Shown: positions 8,203-18,028, numbered from the stretch's first letter. The stretch: DNA of 64,000 bases from Pseudomonas baltica (GCF_031880315.1 NZ_CP134771.1:3746501-3810500); one strand, 5' to 3'. The notes: a model not told the origin generated them from the letters alone. Numbers and translations: made by a program.

Positions 8203-9086
8203 GGCTGCATCTGGCTGTAATGCTCGACCATGAAGTCGACGAACGCGCGGACCTTGCCCGGCAGGTGTCGGGCATGAGGGTAAAGCACGTGATAGTGGCG
8301 ATCGCCCAAGGTGTACTGGGGCAATACCCGGATCAACCGTCCCTCGCGCAGATCGGCCTTGACCGTGGCAAAGGTGAAGGCGGCAATGCCTGCGCCGGCG
8401 AGTGCGGCTGCGTATAGCGAGGTAATGGTGTCGGCGCGCAGGCCATTGCCGGGGCGAGTCGGTTGGGGCATGGCGTTATCGCTGTGCAGTTGCCAGTCGC
8501 TGCCACCTGAATGACCGAGCAGGCGGTGTGCCGGCAGCGCAGCACTGTCGAGTGGTGTGCCATGGCTCTGCAGATAGTGCGGCGACGCCACCAATACCAT
8601 TGGCGAGACGTCCAGCAAGCGTGACACCAGCGAGGTGTCTGCCAATGGACCGCTGATGCGCAAAGCCACATCGAAGCCCTCGGCCACTAGATCGACAAAG
8701 CGATCGGCGCACGACAGTTCCAGCTGGATCTGTGGATAACGTTGCTCGAAGGCCGGCAGCCATTGCCCCAGCTCCAGAGTGCCGACCACCAGCGGCAGGC
8801 TGACTTTGAGCCGCCCGCTGGGCTGCTGATGGTCGTTGCACAGGGCGGCAGCGGCATCGACTCGCTCGAGGATATCGACGCAAGCCGCGTAATAATCCTG
8901 GCCTGCTGCAGTCAGGCTCAGCTGCCGAGTCGTACGATTGACCAACCGCACACCCAGTTCGGCCTCCAGCTGTTGCAGATGCCTTGAGACGGAAGAGTGG
9001 GTGGTATCCAGGCGTTCGGCGGCCGCGGAGAAGCCCTGTGCTTCGACGAGGCTGCAGAATACGCGCATGGCGTGCAGTTGGTTCAT
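8199..9086 (-). CDS. LysR-family transcriptional regulator
   Basis: 295 residues, the normal LysR length. An N-terminal winged helix-turn-helix (about residues 1-60: MRVFCSLVEAQGFSAAAERLDTTHSSVSRHLQQLEAELGV in two helices plus wing) is followed by an inducer-binding domain. It belongs to the group with HLQ..LG..L..RTTR..SLT..G. It starts 7 bases after the upstream isochorismatase-like gene on the same strand, so it is probably co-transcribed with it; its target may be that operon or the convergent exporter. Its ligand cannot be predicted. Confidence 0.93.
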   Translation of the reverse strand: MNQLHAMRVFCSLVEAQGFSAAAERLDTTHSSVSRHLQQLEAELGVRLVNRTTRQLSLTAAGQDYYAACVDILERVDAAAALCNDHQQPSGRLKVSLPLVVGTLELGQWLPAFEQRYPQIQLELSCADRFVDLVAEGFDVALRISGPLADTSLVSRLLDVSPMVLVASPHYLQSHGTPLDSAALPAHRLLGHSGGSDWQLHSDNAMPQPTRPGNGLRADTITSLYAAALAGAGIAAFTFATVKADLREGRLIRVLPQYTLGDRHYHVLYPHARHLPGKVRAFVDFMVEHYSQMQP

Positions 9087-9093
9087 GGTGGGC

Positions 9094-9777
9094 TCAGCGT
9101 ATCGGCAGGTTGAGGATCTGGGAAGTGGTCAAGATATCGCCAAAGGTGTCTTCCACGCTCGCCAAGGCTGCGCGATGCAGGCTGTCCTTGTCGATAGCCT
9201 CGCCGTTGAAGCGGGTGATGGCGCGGGTGGCGGAGGCGTCGGACGCTACTACCACCTTGTAGCCCAGCGGCTCGGCATCGCGCGCGGCGGCGGCGACGCA
9301 CGCATGGGTCATCAGGCCGGCGACGATCACGGTGTCGATGTTGGCGGCTTTGAGGCGCTTGTCCAGATCGGTGCTGGCGAACACGCTCACTGTATTTTTC
9401 TGCAGGACTTGGTCATGGCTGCGCGGTTGCATCTGCGGATGGAACTTGACCGATTCGCCGTCGATGGCGAACACCGGTGCGCCGGCTGGAGCGACGTGCT
9501 GGATGTGGTAGACCGGGATTTCACTGCGATCGGCGTACTCGATCAGTTGGCGGGTATTGGCCAAGGCAGCATCGCCATCAGGGATGGGCATGCGCCCGGT
9601 GAAGTACTCGTTCTGGAAGTCGATGACCAGCAGGGCGGTCTTGCCGCGGTCCAGATGTTCGAGCGGGGTAGCACCAAACATGGCGCGGATGGTCGGCTGT
9701 TCGTTGGCCAGCGCGCTGCTGGCGGCCACGGCGGACAGGACACAGGCACTGAGGAGTCGGCGGGTGAATCGGAACAT
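9094..9777 (-). CDS. Exported isochorismatase-family cysteine hydrolase
   Basis: 227 residues from the ATG at 9777, which begins a clear signal peptide (FTRRLLSACVLSAVAASSALA). The isochorismatase-like triad is visible: Asp in LLVIDFQNEYF, Lys in the VLQKNTVSVF loop, and Cys in AGLMTHACVAAAA. The family includes nicotinamidases, isochorismatases and various amide hydrolases, most of them cytoplasmic, so export is notable. AGAGG precedes the ATG; the longer frame upstream is not supported. It is the first gene of a short operon with the LysR regulator. The substrate is unknown. Confidence 0.88.
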   Translation of the reverse strand: MFRFTRRLLSACVLSAVAASSALANEQPTIRAMFGATPLEHLDRGKTALLVIDFQNEYFTGRMPIPDGDAALANTRQLIEYADRSEIPVYHIQHVAPAGAPVFAIDGESVKFHPQMQPRSHDQVLQKNTVSVFASTDLDKRLKAANIDTVIVAGLMTHACVAAAARDAEPLGYKVVVASDASATRAITRFNGEAIDKDSLHRAALASVEDTFGDILTTSQILNLPIR

Positions 9778-9888
9778 GGTGGCAAGCCTCTTATGGATGG
9801 GAAGAGGCTTGAATCCTAGGGGGCGGTGGCGTGCTGGAACACAGCGCAAGCGTTACAGGATTTGTGCATGAAGTGCACAAGTAGTGGG

Positions 9889-10482
9889 CTACTCCGCTTT
9901 CTGCGTTTTTGCTTCTAGTTCTTTGCGTGCCACCCGCGCGGCCTTGAACCGGCGGCTTACCCACAGCAGCACACCCAGCAGAATCAGGCCACCGAGGACC
10001 CACAACTCGTATTTCTTGACGTTGCCCAATATGCCTTCGAGCAGCGCGCCGAAGTGATAGGCAGCCAGACCGAGGGCGGCCGACCAGATCAGAGCCCCCA
10101 GGCCGTTGAGCAGCAGATAGCGCCGCGGCGGATAGCCGGACAGGCCGATAGCGACCGGCATCACGGTTCGCAGCCCATAGACGAAGCGGAACCCCAACAC
10201 CCACAGGTCGGGGTGGCGGCGGATGTGGTCCAGTGCGCGGTCGCCCATGGTCTGCCAGCGTGGCTTGCGCGCCAGCAACTTGCGGCCATGACGCCTGCCG
10301 AGGAAATACCACAGCTGATCACCCGCATAGCTGCCAAGAAAGGCAACCAGCATGACCATCTTGATGTCCATGTATCCACGGAAGGCCAGAAACCCGGCGA
10401 GCACCAATACGGTTTCGCCTTCGAAGAAGGTCCCCAGGAACAGTGCGAGGTAGCCGAACTCTTGCAGGAAATGTTGGAGCAT
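9889..10482 (-). CDS. DedA-family inner-membrane protein
   Basis: 197 residues with about five or six transmembrane segments. DedA (SNARE-associated/VTT) motifs are visible: the acidic FFEGETVLVLAGFLA near residue 20, GDQLWYFLGRRHG, and RFVYGLRTVMPVAIGLSG. DedA proteins are proposed lipid scramblases or transporters, including undecaprenyl-phosphate flippases, and support membrane energetics and antimicrobial resistance. It is a single gene, divergent from ppk, with a long 470-base intergenic region between them. Confidence 0.93.
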   Translation of the reverse strand: MLQHFLQEFGYLALFLGTFFEGETVLVLAGFLAFRGYMDIKMVMLVAFLGSYAGDQLWYFLGRRHGRKLLARKPRWQTMGDRALDHIRRHPDLWVLGFRFVYGLRTVMPVAIGLSGYPPRRYLLLNGLGALIWSAALGLAAYHFGALLEGILGNVKKYELWVLGGLILLGVLLWVSRRFKAARVARKELEAKTQKAE

Positions 10483-10616
10483 TATCTGGATGCTGGCGAA
10501 ATGAACGCGCAGCCTAACCCTTCAGGACGATTCGTGAAAGTGTCGAAATGTGTCTTGGCGTTAACAAGTTCTACAACCCCTATGGCAAACGTCCTACAAA
10601 CAGGGGTGACTTGGGG

Positions 10617-10634
10617 CTGTAACCAGACCGTCAT
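10617..10634 (+). promoter_or_regulatory. Candidate PhoB box upstream of ppk
   Basis: CTGTAAC-CAGA-CCGTCAT matches the Pho box pattern of two CTGTCAT repeats separated by 4 bases, with two mismatches in the first repeat and one in the second. Confidence 0.6.
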
Positions 10635-10644
10635 ATTGACGGCC

Positions 10645-10650
10645 TATAAC
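10645..10650 (+). promoter_or_regulatory. Candidate -10 element (TATAAC) of the ppk promoter
   Basis: TATAAC begins 10 bases after the second Pho half-site, the same spacing as in the PhoB-activated E. coli phoA promoter. It would give a ppk leader of nearly 300 bases. No good -35 is present, as expected for a PhoB-dependent promoter. Confidence 0.55.
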
Positions 10651-10952
10651 GTTAACGCCGGCCCGCCCGAGCGGGGTTCCCGCTGCCCGAGGCTCTGGCT
10701 GGGGGCGTTGCCGGGTATCGATGATCGGGATATCCGCAGCGGGCGCGATGATCAGTCGCGCCCTCACGGCGGCGCAGCAGCACTATCTGGCAGCCGACGG
10801 CTGGCACCGCTGCCGGTCGCTCAGACGAGGGTGTTATCCTTGACCCTCACTGCATTCACACCGCGCAGGCGTAGACAGTCTCTTCATCTTTTCTTCTGTC
10901 CGCGCCGCTCAACTGACAAGAGGGCAATAATGATGCCCTTCGGGAATGCCCA

Positions 10953-13193
10953 ATGAACAACGAGACACTCACCGAGACCGCCATGAAAGACGCCCAGCCG
11001 ATCACCACGGCCGAGGTCCATGAGGTTCCTGTCGAGCACTTAGAGGCTGCAGCGCCCCCTATGGATGTTCCTGTTCCGATTCCTGCGCCGCCGCCGCCCC
11101 CGGTCATCGCTATCCCCAGCCTTGACGACAGCAGCCTGTACATCCATCGCGAGCTGTCCCAGCTGCAGTTCAATATTCGGGTTCTCGAGCAGGCACTGGA
11201 CGAATCCTATCCACTGCTGGAGCGCCTGAAGTTTCTGCTGATCTTCTCCAGCAACCTCGACGAGTTCTTCGAGATCCGCGTGGCGGGGCTCAAGAAGCAG
11301 ATCACCTTCGCCCGTGAACAGGCCGGTGCCGATGGCCTGCAACCGCATCAGGCGCTGGCGCGCATCAGCGAGCTGGTGCATGGGCATGTCGATCGCCAGT
11401 ACGCGATCCTCAACGACATCCTGCTGCCTGAGCTCGAAAAGCATCAGGTGCGTTTCATTCGTCGTCGCCACTGGACGGCCAAGCTCAAGGCCTGGGTGCG
11501 CCGCTATTTCCGCGACGAGATCGCGCCGATCATCACGCCTATCGGCCTTGACCCGACGCATCCGTTCCCGTTGCTGGTAAACAAGAGCCTGAACTTCATC
11601 GTCGAGCTCGAAGGTGTCGACGCCTTCGGCCGCGATTCCGGGCTGGCGATCATTCCGGCACCGCGGCTGTTGCCACGGGTGATCAAGGTGCCGGAAGAGG
11701 TCGGCGGCCCGGGCGACAACTTCGTCTTCCTGTCTTCGATGATCCATGCCCACGCCGACGATCTGTTCCAGGGCATGAAGGTCAAGGGCTGCTATCAGTT
11801 CCGCCTGACCCGTAACGCCGACCTGGCGGTCGATACCGAGGACGTCGAAGACCTGGCCCGCGCTCTGCGTGGCGAGCTGTTCTCGCGCCGCTATGGCGAT
11901 GCCGTGCGCCTCGAAGTGGCGGACACCTGCCCCAAGCAGCTCTCGGACTACCTGCTCAAGCAGTTCAGCCTGGCCGAAAGCGAGCTGTATCAGGTCAACG
12001 GCCCGGTCAACCTGACGCGGCTGTTCAGCATCACCGGCCTCGACAGCCATCCGGAGCTGCAATACAAACCCTTCACCCCGGCGATTCCGAAGCTGCTGCA
12101 AAACAGCGAGAACATCTTCAGCGTGATCAGCAAGCAGGACATCCTGCTGCTGCACCCATTCGAATCCTTCACGCCGGTGGTCGACCTGCTGCGCCAGGCC
12201 GCCAAGGACCCACACGTGCTGGCCGTGCGCCAGACGCTGTACCGCAGCGGTGCCAACTCCGAGATCGTCGACGCGCTGGTCGATGCTGCGCGCAACGGCA
12301 AGGAAGTGACCGCGGTGATCGAGCTGCGGGCGCGCTTCGATGAAGAATCCAACCTGCAGATGGCCAGCCGCCTGCAGGCTGCCGGCGCGGTGGTGATCTA
12401 CGGCGTGGTGGGCTACAAGACCCACGCCAAGATGATGCTCATCTTGCGCCGCGAGGGCAGCGAGATCGTCCGCTACGCGCATATGGGCACCGGCAACTAT
12501 CACGCCGGCAACGCGCGGTTGTACACCGACTACAGCCTGCTGACATCGGATGATGCGCTGTGCGAGGACGTTGGCAAGCTGTTCAGCCAGTTGATCGGCA
12601 TGGGCAAGACCCTGCGCATGAAAAAACTCCTGCACGCGCCCTTCACCTTGAAGAAAGGCATGCTCGACATGATCGCCCGGGAGACGCAGTTCGCTCTGGA
12701 TGGCAAGCCGGCGCACATCATCGCCAAGTTCAACTCGCTGACCGATCCGAAGATCATCCGCGCGCTGTACAAGGCCAGTCAGTCAGGGGTGAAGATCGAT
12801 CTGGTCGTGCGCGGCATGTGCTGTCTGCGTCCGGGGATCGCCGGTGTGTCGCACAACATCCATGTGCGCTCGATCATCGGTCGCTTCCTGGAGCACACGC
12901 GGGTGTTCTACTTTCTCAATGGTGGCGAAGAGCAGATGTTCCTGTCCAGCGCCGACTGGATGGAGCGCAACCTCGATAAACGCGTCGAGACCTGCTTCCC
13001 GGTGGAAGGCCGCAAGTTGATCGTGCGGGTCAAGAAGGAGCTCGAAGCCTACCTGACCGACAACACCCATTCGTGGCTCCTGCAGGCCGACGGCAGCTAT
13101 CTGCGCAGCACGCCGACCGGCAACCAGAATGCCCGTAGCGCCCAGGACACCTTGCTTGAGCGCCTGAGCAACCCGATCCTGCCGGTCCGCTGA
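10953..13193 (+). CDS. ppk: Polyphosphate kinase 1
   Basis: 746 residues. Ppk1 polymerises the gamma-phosphate of ATP into polyphosphate. The core begins near residue 60 ([19 protein letters not shown]) after a Pro-rich N-terminal extension of some 55 residues. The two catalytic histidines are visible: H491 in the KTHAK motif (the autophosphorylated one) and H648 in [14 protein letters not shown] is also present. The start could be ATG 10953 or ATG 10983 (MKDAQ); the extension is poorly conserved, so this is open. It is convergent with ppx, and a candidate Pho box lies upstream. Confidence 0.97.
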   Translation: MNNETLTETAMKDAQPITTAEVHEVPVEHLEAAAPPMDVPVPIPAPPPPPVIAIPSLDDSSLYIHRELSQLQFNIRVLEQALDESYPLLERLKFLLIFSSNLDEFFEIRVAGLKKQITFAREQAGADGLQPHQALARISELVHGHVDRQYAILNDILLPELEKHQVRFIRRRHWTAKLKAWVRRYFRDEIAPIITPIGLDPTHPFPLLVNKSLNFIVELEGVDAFGRDSGLAIIPAPRLLPRVIKVPEEVGGPGDNFVFLSSMIHAHADDLFQGMKVKGCYQFRLTRNADLAVDTEDVEDLARALRGELFSRRYGDAVRLEVADTCPKQLSDYLLKQFSLAESELYQVNGPVNLTRLFSITGLDSHPELQYKPFTPAIPKLLQNSENIFSVISKQDILLLHPFESFTPVVDLLRQAAKDPHVLAVRQTLYRSGANSEIVDALVDAARNGKEVTAVIELRARFDEESNLQMASRLQAAGAVVIYGVVGYKTHAKMMLILRREGSEIVRYAHMGTGNYHAGNARLYTDYSLLTSDDALCEDVGKLFSQLIGMGKTLRMKKLLHAPFTLKKGMLDMIARETQFALDGKPAHIIAKFNSLTDPKIIRALYKASQSGVKIDLVVRGMCCLRPGIAGVSHNIHVRSIIGRFLEHTRVFYFLNGGEEQMFLSSADWMERNLDKRVETCFPVEGRKLIVRVKKELEAYLTDNTHSWLLQADGSYLRSTPTGNQNARSAQDTLLERLSNPILPVR

Positions 13194-13200
13194 GTCAACT

Positions 13201-13297
13201 GTGGGAGCAAGGCTTGCCCGCGAAGGCGTCCCCAGCAGCACCCAAGGTTGAGGGTGCTGCCAAGGGCCCCTTCGCGAGCAAGCTTTGCTCCCGCAGG
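13201..13297. terminator. REP pair plus hairpin between convergent ppk and ppx
   Basis: REP arms at 13201-13226 and 13270-13297 face each other around a perfect inner stem GCAGCACCC (13235-13243) / GGGTGCTGC (13252-13260). The whole 97 bases can fold as one structure and fill the space between the two stop codons, so it probably ends both transcripts. Confidence 0.7.
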
Positions 13298-13308
13298 GGC
13301 CTGGCGCT

Positions 13309-14811
13309 TCAGTGAACGCTGAGGATGATGCCGACTCTGGCCAGCCACTGGGCTTCCTGCTCGAAGTCGGCCTGGGTCAGCTGGTTGTTTTCCAGCCAGC
13401 CGTCCGGGAACACCACATCCAGATGATTGCCCGCAGCCTGCAACATGACCTGGGGCATTTCCTGAGTGCCACGAATGTGGTGGAACAGGATGGCGAAGCG
13501 CAGCAGCACGCACAGACGGATCAGTTTGTCGCCGTTCTCGCCAAAGTCCGCGAACTTGTCCTTGGGGATGTTGCGCCGGTGCCCGCGTACCAGCAGGGCG
13601 AGCATTTGCTGGTCTTCACGAGAGAAGCCTGACAGGTCCGAGTGCTCGATCAGGTAGGCGCCATGCTTGTGGTAGTGATAGTGGGCGATGTCCAGGCCGA
13701 TTTCGTGGACCTTGGCGGCCCAGCTCAGCAAATCCCGCCACATCTCGTCGTCCAGGTCCCACGCCGCTGCGACTTGCTCCAGCGCGTGCAGGGCCTTGCG
13801 TTCGACGCGTTCGGCCTGATCGAGGTCGACATGGTAGCGGTCCATCAGCGAGCTGAGGGTGCGCTCACGCACGTCTTCGTGATGATGACGGCCCAGCAGG
13901 TCGTAGAGCACGCCCTCGCGCAAGGCGCCTTCACAGTGGTCCATGCGCTGCAGGCTCAAGGCATCGAAGATCGCTTCGAGGATCGCCAGGCCGGCCGGGA
14001 AGATCGAGCGGCGATCGGGCTTGATCCCGTCGAAGTCGATTTTCTCGATGTCTCCCAGTTTGAACAGCTTGCGTTTAAGCCACGCCAGCCCCTCGGCATT
14101 GACCTCGCCAGAGCCCTGGCCGTTAGCCTTGAGCGCCAGACCGATGGCGCGAACGGTGCCCGAGGAGCCGATGGCTTCGTCCCAGCCGATGCGATGCAGC
14201 GCGTTTTCGATGCCCATGATCTCGAGGCGCGCAGCGGTGTAAGCCTGGGCGTAGCGGGCCGGGGTGATCTTGCCGTCCTTGAAGTAGCGTTGGGTGTAAC
14301 TCACGCACCCCATCTGCAGGCTCTCGCGCAGCAGCGGCTCGAAACGCTGGCCAATGATGAATTCGGTACTGCCGCCCCCGATGTCGGCCACCAGGCGCTT
14401 GCCCGGAGTATCGGCGAGGGTGTGGGAAACGCCCAGATAGATCAGGCGCGCTTCTTCGCGCCCGGAGATGACTTCGACTGGGTGGCCGAGGATGCCTTCG
14501 GCGCGGCGGATGAATTCGCCACGGTTGCGCGCTTCACGCAGGGCGTTGGTGCCGACGATACGCACGGCGCCCAAGGGCAGGCCGTTGATCAGCTGTGCGA
14601 ACCGCTTGAGGCAATCGAGGCCGCGTTGCATCGATTCTTCGCTGAGCTTGCGCTCGTCGTCGATGCCCGCAGCCAGTTGCACCTTTTCGCCGAGGCGCTC
14701 GAGGATGCGGATTTCGCCGGAATCCGCCTTGGCCACCACCATGTGAAAGCTGTTGGAGCCCAGGTCGATAGCGGCGATCAAGGACAGGTGCTTGGCTTTA
14801 CTGTGCGGCAT
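13309..14811 (-). CDS. ppx: Exopolyphosphatase Ppx
   Basis: 500 residues from the ATG at 14811 ([29 protein letters not shown]). The N-terminal Ppx/GppA domain of the actin-like ATPase fold shows phosphate-1 [11 protein letters not shown] and phosphate-2 [11 protein letters not shown]; the C-terminal part is HD-domain-like ([20 protein letters not shown]). It removes terminal phosphate from polyphosphate, opposing Ppk. The frame runs on upstream to 15012, but that part overlaps the ABC gene and is not conserved. It is convergent with ppk. Confidence 0.97.
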   Translation of the reverse strand: MPHSKAKHLSLIAAIDLGSNSFHMVVAKADSGEIRILERLGEKVQLAAGIDDERKLSEESMQRGLDCLKRFAQLINGLPLGAVRIVGTNALREARNRGEFIRRAEGILGHPVEVISGREEARLIYLGVSHTLADTPGKRLVADIGGGSTEFIIGQRFEPLLRESLQMGCVSYTQRYFKDGKITPARYAQAYTAARLEIMGIENALHRIGWDEAIGSSGTVRAIGLALKANGQGSGEVNAEGLAWLKRKLFKLGDIEKIDFDGIKPDRRSIFPAGLAILEAIFDALSLQRMDHCEGALREGVLYDLLGRHHHEDVRERTLSSLMDRYHVDLDQAERVERKALHALEQVAAAWDLDDEMWRDLLSWAAKVHEIGLDIAHYHYHKHGAYLIEHSDLSGFSREDQQMLALLVRGHRRNIPKDKFADFGENGDKLIRLCVLLRFAILFHHIRGTQEMPQVMLQAAGNHLDVVFPDGWLENNQLTQADFEQEAQWLARVGIILSVH

Positions 14812-14890
14812 GGTCGGAAGGTCTCGGTCGATAACCCCGTCATCGTGCCACGATCCTACCGTGGCGCCAACGACTGTCCGTACCAAGCCC

Positions 14891-15616
14891 TTATTGCTGG
14901 CCGATAAACGCTGCGAGTTCCGGGGTTTGGGGGTTGGCGAAAAGAATTTTCGGGTCGCCGACTTCGTGGACCTTGCCCTGGTGCATGAACACCAGCTTGT
15001 CGCCCACTTCACGTGCGAAGCGCATTTCGTGGGTGACCATGATGAGGGTCATGCCTTCGGTGGCGAGCTTGCGCACCACGGCGAGCACTTCATTGACCAG
15101 CTCCGGGTCGAGCGCCGAAGTGATTTCGTCGCACAGCAACACCTTGGGTGACATCGCCAAGGCGCGGGCGATGGCGACACGTTGCTGCTGGCCGCCGGAC
15201 AGGCGATCAGGGAAGGCGTCGAATTTTTCCGCCAGACCCACGCGCTGGAGCATCTCCTTGGCCAGCTCGCGAGCCTTGGCCTTGGGCACCTTCTGCACTA
15301 CCTGCGGGGCGAGCATGACGTTTTCGCCCACGCTCAGGTGCGGGAACAGATTGAACTGCTGGAAGATCATCCCGACCTTCTGGCGCAAGGTGCGTAAATC
15401 GGCGCGGGCGGCGTCGAGGTATTCGCCATCGACTTCGATGACCCCGTCGTTGATCGACTCCAGGCCGTTGAGGGTGCGCAGCAAGGTGCTCTTGCCCGAG
15501 CCGCTGCGGCCGATGATCGTCACCACCTGGCCCTCTTCGACGCTCAGGTCGATGCCCTTGAGCACGTGGTGGTCGCCGTAGTATTTGTGCAGGGCGGAAA
15601 TTCTAAGCAGAGGCAT
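14891..15616 (-). CDS. Polar amino-acid ABC transporter, ATP-binding subunit
   Basis: 241 residues from the ATG at 15616, preceded by a strong AAGGAGA 5 bases upstream. It has Walker [10 protein letters not shown], the Q-loop FQQFNLFPH, signature LSGGQQQR, Walker [14 protein letters not shown] and the H-loop VTHEM, the pattern of GlnQ/HisP-type importers. The start overlaps the end of the preceding permease by 14 bases. It is the last gene of the four-gene operon that imports an amino acid or similar polar solute. Confidence 0.95.
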   Translation of the reverse strand: MPLLRISALHKYYGDHHVLKGIDLSVEEGQVVTIIGRSGSGKSTLLRTLNGLESINDGVIEVDGEYLDAARADLRTLRQKVGMIFQQFNLFPHLSVGENVMLAPQVVQKVPKAKARELAKEMLQRVGLAEKFDAFPDRLSGGQQQRVAIARALAMSPKVLLCDEITSALDPELVNEVLAVVRKLATEGMTLIMVTHEMRFAREVGDKLVFMHQGKVHEVGDPKILFANPQTPELAAFIGQQ

Positions 15617-16250
15617 GCAGTCTCCTTTCCAGATAGCGCGCGCTGAGGGACAGGGGGTAGCAGATAATGAAATAGCCAACGGCAACCAGCCCGTAGACCA
15701 GGAAGGGTTCGAACGTGGCGTTGGCGAGCATGCCGCCCGTCTTGGTCAGTTCGGTGAAGCCGATGATCGAGGTCACCGCAGTGCCTTTGACCACTTGCAC
15801 CGAGAAACCCACGGTAGGCGCCACCGCGATGCGCAGGGCCTGGGGCAGCACCACGTAGCGCAGTTGTTCATAGCGGGTCATGGCCAGGCTCGCCGAGGCT
15901 TCCCATTGGCCGTTGTTGACCGACTCGACACAGCCGCGCCAGATCTCCGCCAGATAGGCGCTGGTGAACAGCGTCAGGGCCAGCGCGGCGGACGCCCAGG
16001 GCGATATGTCGATCCCCATCAGGCCGACGCCGAAGAACACCAGGAACAGCTGCATCAGCAGCGGAGTGCCCTGGAACAGATCGATGTAGGTGCGTGCCAG
16101 GTTGCGCCCCAGGCGGCTCTTGGAAATGCGTACGACCATCACCAGCAAGCCGATGACGCTGCCGCCGATAAAAGCCACCAGCGACAGCGCGAAGGTCCAT
16201 TGCAGGCCGGTGAGCAGGTTGCGCACGATGTCCCACAGGGTGAAGTCCAT
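15603..16250 (-). CDS. Polar amino-acid ABC transporter permease (second)
   Basis: 215 residues from the ATG at 16250 (MDFTLWDIVRNLLTGLQWTFALSLVAF). It has about five transmembrane helices and the HisM/GlnP family EAA loop (EASASLAMTRYEQLRYVVLPQALRIAVAP, interaction site for the ATPase). The start shares one base with the stop of the upstream permease (TGATG), so the two are coupled and presumably form a heterodimeric channel. Confidence 0.95.
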   Translation of the reverse strand: MDFTLWDIVRNLLTGLQWTFALSLVAFIGGSVIGLLVMVVRISKSRLGRNLARTYIDLFQGTPLLMQLFLVFFGVGLMGIDISPWASAALALTLFTSAYLAEIWRGCVESVNNGQWEASASLAMTRYEQLRYVVLPQALRIAVAPTVGFSVQVVKGTAVTSIIGFTELTKTGGMLANATFEPFLVYGLVAVGYFIICYPLSLSARYLERRLHASA

Positions 16251-16915
16251 CAGCTGTTCCTCGCGATGAAGCGCCGACCCACCCAGTTCAGCAGGATGCG
16301 GATCAGCAAGGCCATGACCAGATAGATGGCGGTGGTCAGCAGATACGTCTCGAAGGCGCGGAAGTTGCGCGACTGGATGAAGTTGGCGGCGAAGCTGAGC
16401 TCCTGGGTGGCAATCTGCGAGCAGACGGCCGAGCCGAGCATGACGATGATGATCTGGCTGGTGAGGGCAGGCCAGACCTTGCCCAGCGCCGGCAGCAGGA
16501 CCACATGGCGAAAGGCTTCGGCGCGGCTCATGGCCAGCGCCGCAGCGGCTTCCAGCTGGCCACGCGGGACGGCCTGGATGCCGGCGCGGATGATCTCGGT
16601 GCTGTAGGCGCCCAGGTTGATCACCATGGCCAGCACGGCGGCCTGCCATTCGGTGATGCGGATGCCCAGCGACGGCAGGCCGAAGAAGATGAAAAACAGC
16701 TGCACCAGGAACGGCGTATTGCGGATCAGCTCGACGTAGACGCCGAAAATCCCCGAGAACGGCTTGATCTTCCACGCCCGAACCACGCCGCCGAGGATCC
16801 CCAGGCCAACCCCGAACAGCGTCCCGATTGCGGTCAGTTCAAGGGTGAACAGCGCGCCACGCAGGAGCTGATCGCTGTGCTGCAAGACCGGGGTGAAGTC
16901 GAATTTGTACGCCAT
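16250..16915 (-). CDS. Polar amino-acid ABC transporter permease (first)
   Basis: 221 residues (MAYKFDFTPVLQHSDQLLRGALFTLELTAIG) with the HisQ-type arrangement of about five membrane helices, ELIRNTPFLVQLFFIFFGLP, and the EAA loop EAAAALAMSRAEAFRHVVLLPALGKVWPAL. It is translationally coupled to the next permease. It lies 27 bases after the binding-protein gene, so all four genes form one transcription unit. Confidence 0.95.
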   Translation of the reverse strand: MAYKFDFTPVLQHSDQLLRGALFTLELTAIGTLFGVGLGILGGVVRAWKIKPFSGIFGVYVELIRNTPFLVQLFFIFFGLPSLGIRITEWQAAVLAMVINLGAYSTEIIRAGIQAVPRGQLEAAAALAMSRAEAFRHVVLLPALGKVWPALTSQIIIVMLGSAVCSQIATQELSFAANFIQSRNFRAFETYLLTTAIYLVMALLIRILLNWVGRRFIARNS

Positions 16916-16942
16916 GGATGGCCCTCGTCAGGTCGCGGTCGA

Positions 16943-17749
16943 TCAGAGATCTGCAGGAAATGGCTGTTTGAGCCAAGTCTGGGAAATCTTGTCGAGGCTG
17001 CCGTCGGCCTTGGCGGCATTGAGGATTTCGTTGACGCGAGCGAGCAGCTCCGGCTCGTTCTTGTTGAGGCCGACGAATGTCGGCGAATCCTTGAGTTTGA
17101 TTTTCAAAGCAGGAATACGCTTGGGATTGCGCTCGGTGATCGCCACCATGACCACGTTGCCACTGGCGATCAGATCGGTCTGGCCGGCCAGGTAGGCGGC
17201 GATGGTCGAATTGTTGTCTTCGAAGCGCTTGATGATCGGGCCGTCTGCACCTTCAGGAGCGGCCTTGCTCAGCTCGATATCTTCGACGGCGCCGCGGGTG
17301 ACGCTGATGGTCTTGCCCTTAAGGTCGGCGAGGGTCGTGATCGGCTCGTCGGGCGGGCCGAATACCGCGAGGTAAAACGGCGCATAAGGGCGGGAGAAGT
17401 CGATGACCTGCTCGCGCTCGGCATTCTTGCCCAGGCTGGAAATCACCAGATCGACCTTGCCGGTGGTCAGATACGGAATGCGGTTGGTGCTGTTGACCGG
17501 GGTCAGTTCGAGCTTGACGCCCAGCTTGTCGGCGAGCAGTTGTGCGGTGTCGATGTCCAGGCCGCGAGGTTTCATGTCCGGTCCGACCGAACCGAATGGC
17601 GGGAAATCCTGGGGCACGGCGACCTTGAGGGTACCGCGCTGGGTGATGTCCTGCAGGCCGTCGGCGTGGGCGGGCGCCTGGGCCAGCATCAGGCTGGCGA
17701 ACAAGGCGCCGAGGAGGGTGGTGCAGCGCTTGTACAGGCGACTTTCCAT
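16943..17749 (-). CDS. Amino-acid ABC transporter substrate-binding protein
   Basis: 268 residues with a signal peptide (KRCTTLLGALFASLMLAQAPAHA) and the family-3 solute-binding fold: GTLKVAVPQDFPPFGSVGPDMKPRGLDIDTAQLLADKLGVK split over two strands, NRIPYLTTGKVDLVIS, and DFSRPYAPFYLAVF. The ATG at 17749 is chosen because a GGAG lies about 8 bases upstream and the signal peptide begins there. First gene of the operon, divergent from the GntR-type regulator. The ligand is probably an amino acid; which one cannot be read from the sequence. Confidence 0.93.
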   Translation of the reverse strand: MESRLYKRCTTLLGALFASLMLAQAPAHADGLQDITQRGTLKVAVPQDFPPFGSVGPDMKPRGLDIDTAQLLADKLGVKLELTPVNSTNRIPYLTTGKVDLVISSLGKNAEREQVIDFSRPYAPFYLAVFGPPDEPITTLADLKGKTISVTRGAVEDIELSKAAPEGADGPIIKRFEDNNSTIAAYLAGQTDLIASGNVVMVAITERNPKRIPALKIKLKDSPTFVGLNKNEPELLARVNEILNAAKADGSLDKISQTWLKQPFPADL

Positions 17750-17873
17750 GGGCGGAGCTCCGGGTGGCGAATTCAATGGCATCGATAAGACGATCTGGTC
17801 TGGCGGTTTGCACAGCTCATGCCAGATCGCTCGCGGGCAGCGTCGGGTCGGGGTTCAAACGGTGCTTGGTCTT

Positions 17874-17888
17874 ACTGGTCTGACCAGT
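17874..17888. promoter_or_regulatory. Perfect 15-bp palindrome, likely GntR/FadR-type operator
   Basis: ACTGGTC-T-GACCAGT is a perfect inverted repeat with a TGGTC/GACCA core typical of FadR-subfamily sites. It lies between the divergent binding-protein and regulator genes, 125 bases from one start and 140 from the other. A further TGGTC lies just upstream (17867-17871). Confidence 0.7.
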
Positions 17889-18028
17889 TGAGCTTTGTAG
17901 GTGAGCTTTATCGCACCGTTTTCGGGCAGTGAATCCGGGCCCTGAACCCTATCAGGGCATCGCTTGCAGTGTGGCGGTAATAGTTTTAAAAGGGTTTTTT
18001 CGCACTCGCCCACCCCTGCAGAAATGTG

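Larger units (their letters stand above)
10483..10952. other. 470-base non-coding region between dedA and ppk
   Basis: No plausible coding frame is seen. Contents: the candidate Pho box and -10 (next entries), hairpins CCCGC/GCGGG (10662-10675) and CCGTCA/TGACGG (10628-10642, overlapping the Pho box), and an inverted pair GGCGTTAAC (10557-10565) / GTTAACGCC (10651-10659). A pyrimidine-rich tract precedes ppk. Confidence 0.7.

Noticed and set aside
11040..12716. 558-codon open frame antisense to ppk
   Set aside because: Shadow of the GC-rich ppk gene. Its translation has no recognisable domain and is rich in His/Gln/Arg/Val as expected from reverse reading, and ppk is certain.
14812..15012. 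N-terminal extension of Ppx by 67 residues
   Set aside because: The extension overlaps the ABC ATPase gene and is not family-like; the ATG at 14811 gives the normal 500-residue protein.
16251..16775. N-terminal extension of the second permease to 390 residues
   Set aside because: It lies out of frame inside the first permease; the ATG at 16250 is coupled to the first permease stop and gives the family length.
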